From Pseudomonas protegens (lineage in GTDB: Bacteria; Pseudomonadota; Gammaproteobacteria; Pseudomonadales; Pseudomonadaceae): a stretch of DNA of 64,000 nt. Where the stretch lies: the NCBI RefSeq assembly GCF_003363755.1, contig NZ_CP031396.1, positions 5,240,501-5,304,500 of the forward strand, read 5' to 3'. The translations under genes were made by a program, and so were the position numbers. Below, piece after piece: positions 44,837 through 54,511 of this stretch. The notes below the pieces were generated by a model. That model searched no databases and had not been told where the DNA came from. It saw nothing but the letters and a program-made list of their open reading frames with translations. Position 1 is the first letter of the stretch. Each line of letters opens with the position of its first letter.

Positions 44837-45424
44837 TCAGTGGTGGCGAGGCTTGAGCAGCGCCGGTTTTTCGTCGGGTGCGTTGCACAGCAGGTACAGC
44901 GCGGTCAGTGCTTCGGGGATCTGCACGATCATGTCGTCCATCAGGTTGGCATCGCTGGCGATGTCGGAGAATTCCGGCTGCTCGTCGAACAGGCCGGAAC
45001 CCACCATGATCGGCAGCAGCATCTCGCTGACTTCTTCCTCTGCGGTTTCGAACCAGGCTGCTTCACGCAGGAACACGCCTTCCATGAAACCGATGCACCA
45101 GCCGCGCAGGTCGGAGTCGTCCGGGTCGTCGCCGAGGTCGAGTTCGCAAGGCAGCTCGAACTCTTCATCGGAAGCCAGTTGGCGCGCGATGTGCGCCTTG
45201 AGGGCCAGTAGCGTGGATTCGATGGCTTCGCGTTCGGCGTCGTCGCTGTAATGCGGCTCTTCGGCGAACAGGGCGTCGATCCATTCACGGTCGGGAACAC
45301 TTTCCGAGCAGATCGACAGCGCGGTCAAGTAGCCGTGAGCGGCCACGTAGTCCAGCGCCTCGTCGTGCAGATCATCTGCGTCGAGGAAGACTTGCAGGCG
45401 GGTTAGTTGCTCAGCGAAGGACAT
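44837..45424 (-). CDS. UPF0149/YecA-family protein
   Basis: This 195-residue, very acidic protein has the YecA pattern 'LDYVAAHGYLTALSICSESV' early and 'WCIGFMEGVFL' in the middle (about 108-118). Cytoplasmic, function unknown. The C-terminal zinc-binding SEC-C motif found in some members is absent here. Confidence 0.8.
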   Translation of the reverse strand: MSFAEQLTRLQVFLDADDLHDEALDYVAAHGYLTALSICSESVPDREWIDALFAEEPHYSDDAEREAIESTLLALKAHIARQLASDEEFELPCELDLGDDPDDSDLRGWCIGFMEGVFLREAAWFETAEEEVSEMLLPIMVGSGLFDEQPEFSDIASDANLMDDMIVQIPEALTALYLLCNAPDEKPALLKPRHH

Positions 45425-45698
45425 TGACGGCTACCTTGGGGAATAAACGATGCTGAATTCTAGGCTTTCTTGAGCGCTCAAGCCAGCCACGGGGCAGATT
45501 TGAGCGGTTCTAAAGGTTACCAGCGGTCCATTGTCGGCGCCCTCTGCCGGGAAGGGCTCGGGTATACTCGCGCGTTTTGTGATGCCCTGCAGGCCCGACG
45601 GCAAGTGCGGACAAGTCCGCTAACGCATTTGTCGGTGAACCACGCCGACTTTTCGGCCAGTCTGCATCCAGGGAAATCGGCGATTTTTGGAGTTTTTC

Positions 45699-47825
45699 AT
45701 GCTCGAACAGGCTCAACGCGTCCTCAAGGACATCTTCGGCTACGACAGTTTCCGTGGTCGCCAAGGTGCGATCATTGAGCGCGTGGCCAGCGGCGGCGAT
45801 GCCTTGGTACTGATGCCCACCGGCGGTGGCAAGTCGCTGTGCTTCCAGGTTCCGGCCCTGCTTCGCGAAGGCCTGGCGGTGGTGGTCTCGCCTTTGATCG
45901 CGTTGATGGACGATCAGGTGGCCACCCTTGAGGAACTCGGAGTTGCGGCCGCCGCCTTGAACTCGACCTTGAGCGCCGAGCAGCAGCGTGACCTGGCGGC
46001 GCGTATTCGTCGCGGCGAGGTGAAAATGCTCTACCTGGCCCCGGAGCGCCTGGTTCAGCCACGTATGCTGGCGTTTCTGCAGAACCTCGATATTGCTCTG
46101 TTCGCCATTGACGAAGCTCACTGTGTGTCCCAGTGGGGGCATGACTTCCGTCCTGAATACCTGCAGTTGGGGCAGTTGGCGGAAATGTTCCCGAACGTGC
46201 CGCGCATTGCCCTGACCGCCACCGCCGACAAGCGTACCCGGGAAGAGATCGTCAATCGCCTGCACTTGCGGGACGCCGAGCGTTTTCTTTCCAGCTTCGA
46301 CCGACCGAACATCTTCTATCGCATCGTGCCCAAGGAACAGCCGCGCAAGCAGTTGCAGGCCTTCCTCAACGAGCGGCGCAGCGATGCCGGGATCGTCTAT
46401 TGCCTGTCGCGCAAGAAGGTTGACGAAGTGGCGGCCTTCCTCTGTGAACAGGGCTTTACCGCGCTGCCATATCACGCTGGCCTGCCCAACGAGTTGCGCG
46501 CCTATCACCAGAAACGCTTCCTCAATGAGGAAGGCCTGATCATGGTGGCAACCATTGCCTTCGGCATGGGCATCGACAAACCCAACGTGCGGTTTGTGGC
46601 CCACATGGACCTGCCCAAGTCCCTGGAGGCGTACTACCAGGAGACCGGTCGTGCCGGCCGTGACGGCCTGCCGGCGGACGCCTGGATGGCCTACGGACTG
46701 CAAGATGTGCTGATGCTCAAGCAGATGCTGCAGAACTCCGAAGGCGACGAACGCCACAAGCGTCTTGAACAGCACAAGCTCGATGCGATGCTGGCCCTGT
46801 GCGAGGAAACCCGCTGCCGGCGCCAGACATTGCTGGCCTATTTCGATGAGGACATGCCCCAGCCTTGTGGCCATTGCGACAACTGCGTCGATGGCGTGCA
46901 AACCTGGGACGCCACCGAGCCGGCGCGCCAGGCACTGTCGGCCATCTATCGCACTGGTCAGCGTTATGGTGTCGGTCATCTGGTGGACGTGTTGCTGGGC
47001 AAGGACACCGAAAAGGTCCGCAGCTTCGGTCATCAGCACTTGTCGGTGTTCGGGGTCGGCAAGGCTCGTAGCGAAGGCGAATGGCGTTCTCTGTTCCGCC
47101 AACTGGTGGCTCGCGGGCTGGCGGACATCGACCTTGAAGGTTATGGCGGTCTGCGTTTGAGCGACACGTGCCGGCCCTTGCTCAAGGGCGAGGTAACCCT
47201 GGAGCTGCGACGCGATCTCAAGCCGCAAAGCACCCCCAAGAGCAGCACCAGCCAGGCCAGCCAACTGGTACGTGGCGAGGAGCGCGAGCAATGGGAGGCG
47301 CTGCGAGCCCTGCGGCGCAAGCTGGCGGAAGAGCATGGGGTGCCGCCCTATGTCATTTTCCCCGACTCAACCTTGCTGGAGATGCTTCGCAGCCAACCTG
47401 GCTCCATGGCGGAAATGGCCGAGGTCAGTGGTGTTGGTGCGCGCAAGCTGGAGCGTTATGGCGCGGCGTTCCTCGAAGTGCTGGGGGGCGGTGTCGAGGC
47501 GCCGAAGGTGGTCGCCGATATCCGCCACGAGCTGATTACCCTGGCCCGTGCCGGGATGACCCCGGTGCAGATTGCCGGGCAACTGCAGTGCACGGAAAAG
47601 AACGTCTACACCTTGCTGGCCGAAGCCATTGGCAAGCAGCAACTGTCCCTGGAGCAGGCGCTGGATCTTCCGGAGGACTTGCTGGGGGAAATCCAGGACG
47701 CCTTCCTCGACGGCGAGGGCGAACTGCCGCCCGTGGTCGAGATCAGCCAAGTGTTTGCCGGACGAGTCCCCGAAGGTGTTTTGTACTGCGTGCGTGCCGC
47801 GCTGCAGTCGGAGTTTGAAATGTGA
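45699..47825 (+). CDS. recQ: ATP-dependent DNA helicase RecQ
   Basis: The ATG at 45699 ('MLEQAQRVLKDIFGYDSFRG') is chosen over an upstream TTG because GGAG precedes it and it matches RecQ length (708 residues). Motifs: Walker A 'TGGGKS' (about 46-51), DEAH box 'IDEAHCVSQWGHDFRPEYL', helicase motif VI 'QETGRAGRDG', zinc-binding Cys cluster around 370-395 ('CGHCDNC'), RQC winged helix and an HRDC domain (about 525-600). It unwinds forked and recombination DNA in RecF-pathway repair. Confidence 0.96.
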   Translation: MLEQAQRVLKDIFGYDSFRGRQGAIIERVASGGDALVLMPTGGGKSLCFQVPALLREGLAVVVSPLIALMDDQVATLEELGVAAAALNSTLSAEQQRDLAARIRRGEVKMLYLAPERLVQPRMLAFLQNLDIALFAIDEAHCVSQWGHDFRPEYLQLGQLAEMFPNVPRIALTATADKRTREEIVNRLHLRDAERFLSSFDRPNIFYRIVPKEQPRKQLQAFLNERRSDAGIVYCLSRKKVDEVAAFLCEQGFTALPYHAGLPNELRAYHQKRFLNEEGLIMVATIAFGMGIDKPNVRFVAHMDLPKSLEAYYQETGRAGRDGLPADAWMAYGLQDVLMLKQMLQNSEGDERHKRLEQHKLDAMLALCEETRCRRQTLLAYFDEDMPQPCGHCDNCVDGVQTWDATEPARQALSAIYRTGQRYGVGHLVDVLLGKDTEKVRSFGHQHLSVFGVGKARSEGEWRSLFRQLVARGLADIDLEGYGGLRLSDTCRPLLKGEVTLELRRDLKPQSTPKSSTSQASQLVRGEEREQWEALRALRRKLAEEHGVPPYVIFPDSTLLEMLRSQPGSMAEMAEVSGVGARKLERYGAAFLEVLGGGVEAPKVVADIRHELITLARAGMTPVQIAGQLQCTEKNVYTLLAEAIGKQQLSLEQALDLPEDLLGEIQDAFLDGEGELPPVVEISQVFAGRVPEGVLYCVRAALQSEFEM

Positions 47826-47865
47826 AGGGGTGCGTCAATGTTGTAACGATTCAGTCCCTTAGAGG

Positions 47866-47883
47866 CCTTGCCTCCTGGCAAGG
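47866..47883. terminator. Hairpin between recQ and the MarR gene
   Basis: CCTTGCC and GGCAAGG pair around TCCT, about 40 bases after the recQ stop. No T tract. Confidence 0.45.
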
Positions 47884-47897
47884 GTCATGCTTAGCTG

Positions 47898-47910
47898 ACT
47901 AATAATTAGT
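47898..47910. promoter_or_regulatory. Palindrome upstream of the MarR gene
   Basis: ACTAATAATTAGT is a perfect 13-base palindrome 35 bases upstream of the MarR-family start, in an AT-rich stretch. MarR proteins commonly bind such sites in their own promoters. Confidence 0.45.
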
Positions 47911-47944
47911 TTTTCTTTATTTTCAGTCTGATCATGAGTGTTTT

Positions 47945-48379
47945 ATGCCGTTAACCGATGAACACCGTTTTGGTATGCAGCTGGCGCATATGTCTCGCGG
48001 CTGGCGTGCCGAACTGGACCGCCGCCTGGCCGGGCTTGGCCTGTCCCAGGCCCGCTGGCTGGTGCTGCTGCATCTGGCCCGTTTTGAAGACGCGCCAACC
48101 CAGCGTGAGCTGGCGCAAAGCGTTGGCGTAGAAGGGCCAACCCTGGCTCGGTTGTTGGATAGCCTGGAAACCCAGGGCCTGGTCCAGCGCCAATCGGTGG
48201 TGGAAGATCGCCGGGCGAAGAAGATCGTCCTCTGTCCTTCCGCGCGGCCCTTGATCGAGCAGATCGAGACCATCGCCACTGCCTTGCGCCATGAATTGTT
48301 CATTGGCGTCGACGACGAAGACCTGCGGGTCTGCATGCGCGTTCATGGGCGCATCCTGGCTAATCTGGAAAAATCCTGA
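47945..48379 (+). CDS. MarR-family transcriptional regulator
   Basis: This 144-residue protein has the MarR winged helix: 'LSQARWLVLLHLARFEDAPT', 'QRELAQSVGVEGPTLARLLD' and the wing 'LVQRQSVVEDRRAKKIVLC' (about 35-105). It acts as a dimeric DNA-binding repressor or activator. Targets are unclear; the palindrome just upstream suggests autoregulation. SlyA-like in length and pattern. Confidence 0.88.
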   Translation: MPLTDEHRFGMQLAHMSRGWRAELDRRLAGLGLSQARWLVLLHLARFEDAPTQRELAQSVGVEGPTLARLLDSLETQGLVQRQSVVEDRRAKKIVLCPSARPLIEQIETIATALRHELFIGVDDEDLRVCMRVHGRILANLEKS

Positions 48380-48388
48380 TGCCTTCAG

Positions 48389-48420
48389 CCGGGGTTGCCT
48401 GACCCCGGTTCGTCCTATTT
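48389..48420 (+). terminator. Terminator between the MarR gene and plpD-like gene
   Basis: CCGGGGT and ACCCCGG pair around TGCCTG and are followed by TTCGTCCTATTTT on the plus strand. Lies 10 bases after the MarR stop and may serve both convergent genes. Confidence 0.7.
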
Positions 48421-48475
48421 TCGTGTCCCCTGAATCCTGCTGATTGCACCGTCCGGTGCGGCATTTGTGCGCCTG

Positions 48476-50665
48476 TCAGAAGGTTTGGCCAAGGTTCAGC
48501 GACAGGGCCTTCTGGTTGTCGTCGTTGAAGCCGTAACTGAAGTTCAATGGGCCCAGCGGGGTGTCGAAGCCCAGGAAGATGCTCGCGGCATTGATATAGC
48601 CGCTGTCGAAGGCGTTGTCGTTGTTCCACACCCGCCCGCGTTCCAGTGAGCCGCCCAGGTAGAGCGGGAAATCCAGTGGCAGGTAGGAGCGTGGTGTGAG
48701 TCGGCGAAAGTACACGGCGCGGGCCAGGGTGATGTTCTGCCCGGACAGGGCATCCTGACGGAAGCCGGACAACTGTCGTGCGCCTCCCAGGAGGAAGCTG
48801 GAGGTCACGACATCGGCATTGTCCAGGGTTCGGCCATAGCGCCCTCCCAGTACGAAGGTATTGGGGCCGCTGCTCAAGGCCTTGTCGAGCTTGAATTCCC
48901 ACTGTCGGTAGCGATTGTCCGAACCCAGGCTCGGTTCGAACTGGCGCAGGGTCAGGCCGATGTCTTCACCGGAGTGGGGGAAGTAGACGTTGTCCAGGGA
49001 GTCGAAGGAGTACTGCAGCTGGTAATAACCCTCATTGAAGTTCTCGCTGGGCAGGTCGTGATCGCCGATCCGCACATCGGCCTTGCCCCAGGCCTCGCCC
49101 ACACCGAAACGCACTTCGCCGCTGTTGCCGATCTGCCGCCCCAGATTCAGGCCCAGGCCGTAGCGTTCCAGGCGGTATTCGGCGATCGGATCGTTATCCA
49201 GCACTGCCTCGACATTCTGTGCTTGGGCAGCGATAAACGGCGCAATGAAATAGCGTGAACCGGCATCCAAGGGTTGATAGAACTCGCTGTAGATTTCCTG
49301 CCGGTCGCCGATCTGCACCCGGGTCAGCCATTCTGCGCCGAGGCTGTTGATACCGTTCATGCGATAGCTGGCGCCGATGTTGAAGGCGCTGTCGCCGCGC
49401 ATGTCATCGGACAGGTTCAGGCCCAGGCGCAAGTAGTCAGTGCCGCTGCGCTTGCCCCGCGCGCTGATCACCAGGGTGTTGTCCTGGCCTTTGTGCACCA
49501 CGCGGTATTGCACCTGTTCGAAGAAGTCCAGGCCGTACAGGGTGCCCATGTCGGTTTCCAGGCGGCCCAGGTCCAGGGGTTCGCCGATGTGTTGGCGGAT
49601 GTAGTAGCGAATGACCTCATCGCTGACCTTGGAGTCGTTCTCCACCTTGATTGCGCTGATGATCGGCGTGCGCTGGCTGGGCAGGCGCGCGGCGGCCAGT
49701 TGCGCATCCTGTGGTTGGGTCGCACGCAAGCGCGCCAGGCGGGCGTCGAGGATACGGGTGGCGCGATAACCGGCGTCGATCACCTCCTGGGCTCGACCGA
49801 AGTCGGTGACGCCGAAGCTCGACAACGACGGCTGGATCAGTACGTCGTCCTTGTGCAGCGTCGCCAATTGTTCCTCGGAATTGCGCCGGGTCATCAGGGT
49901 GATGGACTGGTTGAGCACGTCGACCACGGTGTTGAGTTGCTTGCGCGAGCGCAGCGGCGTGCCGATGTCCACCACAATGGCGATGTCGACTCCCATGTCT
50001 CGGGCGACGTCCAGGGGAATGTTATCGGTCATGCCGCCGTCCACCAGTAGCCGACCATCGAGCTCCACCGGCGCAAACACTGCCGGAATCGACATGCTGG
50101 CGCGGATCACCTGGGGCAGGTGGCCCTTGCGGAACACCACCTTTTCGCCGCTGGCGATGTCGGTGGCCACGGCCCGGAAGGGAATGGGCAGCTTGTCGAA
50201 ATCCCGGGTATCGCTGGCGTGCGCCAGCTTGCTTTCCAGCAGTAACGCCAGGTTCTGGCCCTGGATCACCCCCAGTGGCAGGCCCAGGCTACCGTCGTCA
50301 CGGAAGCTGAGTTTCTGCTTGACCAGGAAATCCCGATCGTCCTGCTTGCGCCGGAAGGGCACGTCTTCCCGGGGCGGAGCGTCGGACAGCGCTTGCCTCC
50401 AGTCGATGTTCAGAGCCAGTTTTTCCAGCTCGTCGATCTTGTAGCCCGAGGCATAGAGCCCGCCGATCACCGCGCCCATGCTGGTGCCGGCAATCGCGTC
50501 GATGCGGATGCCTTGCTCTTCCAGGGCCTTGAGCACGCCGATATGCGCCATGCCACGGGCAGCACCTCCGGACAGCACTAGACCGATTTTCGGTCGCGGC
50601 GCTTCACTGGATTGAGCGAGCAGGGGTAGCAGGCAGAGGAACAGGCAGGACAGCAGGCGGCGCAT
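48476..50665 (-). CDS. plpD: PlpD-like patatin autotransporter (type Vd secretion)
   Basis: This 729-residue protein has a signal peptide (about 1-20), a patatin phospholipase domain (about 26-225) with oxyanion motif 'GGAARG', nucleophile motif GTSMG (Ser62) and catalytic 'DGGMTDN', then a POTRA-like domain (about 320-395) and a C-terminal 16-strand BamA/Omp85 barrel ending in 'LGQTF'. This is the PlpD layout: the barrel exports the lipase to the surface. Length equals PlpD of P. aeruginosa closely. Confidence 0.93.
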   Translation of the reverse strand: MRRLLSCLFLCLLPLLAQSSEAPRPKIGLVLSGGAARGMAHIGVLKALEEQGIRIDAIAGTSMGAVIGGLYASGYKIDELEKLALNIDWRQALSDAPPREDVPFRRKQDDRDFLVKQKLSFRDDGSLGLPLGVIQGQNLALLLESKLAHASDTRDFDKLPIPFRAVATDIASGEKVVFRKGHLPQVIRASMSIPAVFAPVELDGRLLVDGGMTDNIPLDVARDMGVDIAIVVDIGTPLRSRKQLNTVVDVLNQSITLMTRRNSEEQLATLHKDDVLIQPSLSSFGVTDFGRAQEVIDAGYRATRILDARLARLRATQPQDAQLAAARLPSQRTPIISAIKVENDSKVSDEVIRYYIRQHIGEPLDLGRLETDMGTLYGLDFFEQVQYRVVHKGQDNTLVISARGKRSGTDYLRLGLNLSDDMRGDSAFNIGASYRMNGINSLGAEWLTRVQIGDRQEIYSEFYQPLDAGSRYFIAPFIAAQAQNVEAVLDNDPIAEYRLERYGLGLNLGRQIGNSGEVRFGVGEAWGKADVRIGDHDLPSENFNEGYYQLQYSFDSLDNVYFPHSGEDIGLTLRQFEPSLGSDNRYRQWEFKLDKALSSGPNTFVLGGRYGRTLDNADVVTSSFLLGGARQLSGFRQDALSGQNITLARAVYFRRLTPRSYLPLDFPLYLGGSLERGRVWNNDNAFDSGYINAASIFLGFDTPLGPLNFSYGFNDDNQKALSLNLGQTF

Positions 50666-50737
50666 CGTGGTTCTCGGGGACGGACGATAAAGCCGGCTAT
50701 TATAGCGACGCCCTTGAACTCAGGAGTCGGCCGTACC

Positions 50738-51025
50738 ATGACTGAACGTAAACCCGAAGTGGTCATCACCTATTGCACCCAATGCCAGTGGCTGTTGCGA
50801 GCCGCCTGGCTGGCCCAGGAGTTGCTGAGCACGTTCAGCGATGACTTGGGCAAAGTGTCTCTGGAGCCTGCTACCGGTGGCACGTTCCGCATTTCCTGCG
50901 ATGGCGTGCAGATCTGGGAGCGCAAGGCCGATGGCGGTTTTCCCGAGGCCAAGGTACTCAAGCAACGGGTGCGCGACCAGATCGATCCGGAGCGCAACCT
51001 GGGCCACAACGATCGTACTCAGTGA
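50738..51025 (+). CDS. SelT/SelW/SelH-family protein
   Basis: This 95-residue protein begins 'MTERKPEVVITYCTQCQWLL' with the CxxC redox motif CTQC at 13-16, the thioredoxin-like SelW/Rdx family. AGGAG precedes the ATG. Ends in 'RNLGH', as is typical for proteobacterial members. Probably a small redox protein. Its stop overlaps the convergent transporter by 7 bases. Confidence 0.88.
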   Translation: MTERKPEVVITYCTQCQWLLRAAWLAQELLSTFSDDLGKVSLEPATGGTFRISCDGVQIWERKADGGFPEAKVLKQRVRDQIDPERNLGHNDRTQ

Positions 51026-51912
51026 GAGCCGGCTTCAGCCGTGGCAGCCTTGCTGCCTGAGCCCATCGACAGGCGACTTGAAACCACGATGGCAACGATG
51101 ATCAAGGCTCCGCCCATCAGCATGCGCAGCGTCGGATTCTCGCCGAACAGCAGCCAGGCCACGGTGATCCCGTAGACCGGTTCCAGGGTGAAGACCACCG
51201 CCGCGGTGCGTGCCTTGATCACCGCCAGGCTGGCGACAAACAGGCTGTGGGCCAGGCCGGTGCAGAAAATCCCCAGCAGACTGATCCACAGCCAATCCAT
51301 GGCCCGCACCTGGCCAAGCTCGGGGGCTGCCACCGGTAACAGGCACAGGGTGACCACCACGTTCTGGCAGAGGGCTGCCTGCACCGCAGGAATACGCCCG
51401 GAGCTGGTGCGGTTGTTCAAGGACAGCAGGGCAAACAGCAGGCCCGAACCCATGGCCCAGAGCAGGCCGGTGGTGGCCTGGCTGGCGAGGTCGAATTCCG
51501 GGGTGACCAGCACCAGGCCGATGCTCACCAGGATCACCAGCAGAATCTCGTTGACGCGGATCCGCTCGCGGAAAAGCAGGCCTTCGAGAATCACCGTAAA
51601 GGCCGGAAAGCTGGCAAAGCCCAGGGTCGCGATAGCCACCCCGGCGACCTTCACTGCCACGAAGAAGCTAACCCAGTGTCCGGCCAGCAGCAGGCCGCTG
51701 AGCAGCAGGCGTTGCCAATCGGTGGCGGCCAGTTTCTGCCAGGGGGTGTTGCTGGCCAGACGGGCGAAGACGCCCAGGGCGAGCACGGCAAAGGCTGCGC
51801 GGCCGAAGACGATGACCGCGGGCGAAGCGGCGGCGAGCTTACCGAATACACCGGTCAGGCCGAACATCAGGGCGCCGATATGCAGGGCGCCAAGGGCGGT
51901 ACGCGGAGTCAT
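51019..51912 (-). CDS. EamA/DMT-family transporter
   Basis: The ATG at 51912 ('MTPRTALGALHIGALMFGLT') gives 297 residues with ten hydrophobic helices in two EamA halves. Inner membrane; substrate unknown. The longer frame to 51930 lacks a ribosome site. The 229 bases from 51913 to 52141 contain nothing that I can assign. Confidence 0.87.
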   Translation of the reverse strand: MTPRTALGALHIGALMFGLTGVFGKLAAASPAVIVFGRAAFAVLALGVFARLASNTPWQKLAATDWQRLLLSGLLLAGHWVSFFVAVKVAGVAIATLGFASFPAFTVILEGLLFRERIRVNEILLVILVSIGLVLVTPEFDLASQATTGLLWAMGSGLLFALLSLNNRTSSGRIPAVQAALCQNVVVTLCLLPVAAPELGQVRAMDWLWISLLGIFCTGLAHSLFVASLAVIKARTAAVVFTLEPVYGITVAWLLFGENPTLRMLMGGALIIVAIVVSSRLSMGSGSKAATAEAGSH

Positions 51913-52141
51913 CTCTATCCTTAGCCACAAGACGGGCAGTAATGGCCTTAGGCTTTGTACAAAAAGCCTTGATACTCGGTGATGCTGCGTTGAAAACGGT
52001 CTCGTGCGCGAGTCCGATCGGAATGCTCATTTACACCCCGTAAAGTCGAACGCGACCCCGGCCGTTCCTCGACCGTTTTCGCCGTGCCTGACCTTCGTCT
52101 CAACACTTTTCGTACAGAGCCTAGGCGGTAATGGGCTCAGT

Positions 52142-52951
52142 CTAGGGGCGGGCGACCTGTTGGTCTGTCGCGATCCTGGCGTTTTTTGTCGAGGGACTAG
52201 CGTCTGCTCCTTGGCGCAGTTGGCGCGGCGAGTGGCCGTACTGCCGCAGTATTGCTGCGGCAAAGGCACTCTGGGAGCTATAACCCACGCGGCTGGCGAT
52301 TTCGCCCATGGGCAAGGCTGATCCGCGCAACAGTTCCAGGGCCATGTGCAGGCGCCGGCGTCGCACGTACTCCATGGGGCTGGCCCCGCACTCGGCGATG
52401 AACCGTGCATGCAGACGGGCAGCGGACAACCCGGCTATCTGGGCCAGGTCGGCCACCTGTAAGGGGTGGGCGGCGTGACGATCGATATGGGCATTCAGGG
52501 CGGCATAGGGCAGACGACGCTCGCCAGGCTGGCTGTCGGCGCAATGGTTGAGGCTGGCCAGTAGCAGGACTGCGCCTTGTTGGGCAATCAAGGGGTCGTC
52601 CACCGGGCTGTCCGCTAGCCAGTTGACCAGGCGGCTCTGGCTCGGCCCCAGGACCTGATGTCGAGGCGCATCGAGCAAACGCCGGCTGGCCTCGGCATGT
52701 TCGCCCAAAGACTGTTGCACCCAGCGTTCACCGGGTATGTCCAACACCAGGCAATGGCTTCCGCTGGGGCTGCCGCAGACATGTCGGGCGCCGGCCGGCA
52801 CCACCACGAAGCTCTGCTGCTGCACTTGGCTGCCCTGGCCTTCGACTTCGAACTGGAGCTGGCCACGCAGGCCGAACACCAGTTGCGCATGCTCGTGGCT
52901 GTGGGCGATCAGGTCATGGGTGTAGTGGCGCAGGGTGAGGATAGATCCCAT
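52142..52951 (-). CDS. AraC-family regulator with cupin N-terminus
   Basis: The ATG at 52951 (ribosome site GGAGACC) gives 269 residues. The N-terminal cupin ('THDLIAHSHEHAQLVFGLRG') keeps the His pairs typical of metal- or ligand-binding sensors; the C-terminal 100 residues form the AraC double HTH ('VADLAQIAGLSAARLHARFI', 'IASRVGYSSQSAFAAAILRQ'). Targets may include the neighbouring DMT transporter gene transcribed from the same strand; inferred from proximity only. Confidence 0.88.
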   Translation of the reverse strand: MGSILTLRHYTHDLIAHSHEHAQLVFGLRGQLQFEVEGQGSQVQQQSFVVVPAGARHVCGSPSGSHCLVLDIPGERWVQQSLGEHAEASRRLLDAPRHQVLGPSQSRLVNWLADSPVDDPLIAQQGAVLLLASLNHCADSQPGERRLPYAALNAHIDRHAAHPLQVADLAQIAGLSAARLHARFIAECGASPMEYVRRRRLHMALELLRGSALPMGEIASRVGYSSQSAFAAAILRQYGHSPRQLRQGADASPSTKNARIATDQQVARP

Positions 52952-53083
52952 CACGGTCTCCTTGGCAGGCGGCCAGTGTACACCGGCGGTCGGAGGGCTC
53001 GCGTTGTCATCGCACTGCCGCATTTTTGTCATGGGCTATTAATCGCTGCGGCGCAAGCTCGCAAAAAATCCCGGAGAGCGTCC

Positions 53084-53905
53084 ATGACCCATGCCGAACT
53101 CGCCAAGCCCAGCCGCAAGCAACGGGTACGGACTTTATGGATTTCCGATGTGCATCTGGGCACCCGGGATTGCCAGGCGCAACACCTGGCGCAGTTTCTC
53201 AAGGGGTATCAGGCCGACCGTATCTATCTGGTTGGCGACATCATCGATGGCTGGAAACTGCGGGGCGGCATGTACTGGCCCCAAGCCCATACCAACGTGA
53301 TCCGCCGCTTGCTGACCATGAGCAAGCGCGGCACCGAGGTGATCTACGTCACCGGCAATCACGATGAGTTCCTGCGCCGTTACTCCAAGCTGATTCTGGG
53401 CAACATCCAACTGGTGGACGAAGCCGTGCACGTCACGGCTGACGGCCGCCATCTGCTGGTGATCCACGGTGACCAGTTCGACGTCATTACGCGATATCAC
53501 CGCTGGCTGGCCTTTCTCGGCGACTCGGCCTATGAGTTCACCCTGACCCTCAATCGTTGGCTCAATCATTGGCGGGCGCGCTATGGCTACGGTTACTGGT
53601 CGCTGTCGGCCTACCTCAAGCACAAGGTCAAGACTGCGGTGAGTTTCATCAGTGACTTCGAGGAGGCCATTGCCCACGAGTGCGTCAAGCGTGAGTTGCA
53701 CGGGGTGGTCTGTGGCCACATTCACCATGCCGAGATCCGTAAGGTGGGCGAGGTGGATTATCTCAATTGCGGCGATTGGGTGGAGTCCTGCACAGCCCTG
53801 ATCGAGCACTGGGACGGCAGCATCGAACTCTATCGCCTGGCCGAGGCCCAGGCCCGGGAAGCCCAGCTCAAGGCCGAGCGCTTGAAGATGGCGGAGCCGG
53901 CCTGA
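53084..53905 (+). CDS. UDP-2,3-diacylglucosamine pyrophosphatase-like metallophosphoesterase
   Basis: The ATG at 53084 follows GGAGAGCG and gives 273 residues. Calcineurin-like motifs are present in order: 'ISDVHLG', 'GDIIDGW', 'TGNHDEF', 'IHGDQFD' and 'CGHIHHAEI'. The family includes LpxH-related enzymes but also other phosphoesterases; this is the longer LpxH2-like branch, so the exact substrate is uncertain. Peripheral or cytoplasmic, no signal peptide. Confidence 0.85.
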   Translation: MTHAELAKPSRKQRVRTLWISDVHLGTRDCQAQHLAQFLKGYQADRIYLVGDIIDGWKLRGGMYWPQAHTNVIRRLLTMSKRGTEVIYVTGNHDEFLRRYSKLILGNIQLVDEAVHVTADGRHLLVIHGDQFDVITRYHRWLAFLGDSAYEFTLTLNRWLNHWRARYGYGYWSLSAYLKHKVKTAVSFISDFEEAIAHECVKRELHGVVCGHIHHAEIRKVGEVDYLNCGDWVESCTALIEHWDGSIELYRLAEAQAREAQLKAERLKMAEPA

Positions 53906-54041
53906 GCGATGGCTTGTCGATCAGGCTTCAGGTGGGGCTGGCCTGTTCCATCGCCTTGTACAGCGACGCTCGGGGCTGGAGTCTATGCCGGCGTCCCGTC
54001 ACCACAGTGGCTGTAGGGGGCGGCTTGCTGTCCGGCCGGGC

Positions 54042-54353
54042 CTAGAAAGGGACCTTGCCGAGAATCATGTCGCGGTACATGACGAAGTCCCCCAGCAGGC
54101 TGTAAAGCGGATGCTGGAAGGTGGCCGGGCGGTTTTTCTCGAAGAAGAAATGCCCGACCCAAGCAAAGCCATAGCCGGCAACCGGCAAGGCCAGCAGTAG
54201 CAGCCAGGCGCCTTTGCCGATGGCAAAGGCCAGGAGGAAGATCACCAGGCTGGTGCCGATGAAGTGCAAGCGACGGCAGGTGCTGTCGCTGTGTTCGCTC
54301 AGGTAATAGGGGTAGAACTCGGCGAAGCTGTTGAACTGTCGGATGTTTTCCAT
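54042..54353 (-). CDS. Mpo1/DUF962-like small membrane protein
   Basis: This 103-residue protein opens 'MENIRQFNSFAEFYPYYLSE' with the conserved 'RRLHFIGTS' (about 27-35), then two membrane helices and 'GHFFFEKNRPATFQHPLYSL'. This is the DUF962 pattern; yeast Mpo1 of this family is an Fe-dependent dioxygenase in fatty-acid alpha-oxidation, using conserved His residues that are visible here. Confidence 0.87.
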   Translation of the reverse strand: MENIRQFNSFAEFYPYYLSEHSDSTCRRLHFIGTSLVIFLLAFAIGKGAWLLLLALPVAGYGFAWVGHFFFEKNRPATFQHPLYSLLGDFVMYRDMILGKVPF

Positions 54354-54511
54354 GGCCGCGATCTCTGTGCTTGTTGTTCGTGAGCGGATGTTCTGCGGGG
54401 AGCTTATTTGAGTCTAGAGTCCTTGGCAGCGCTGGCCAGTGACAATAGGCGCCACTTTAGTATCCTTGTGAAATTGGCCGTAGCATGCGGCTCATCATGT
54501 AAGAAATCCTC

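Noticed and set aside
45510..47336. 608-codon minus-strand ORF over recQ
   Set aside because: Antisense to a complete, motif-rich RecQ.
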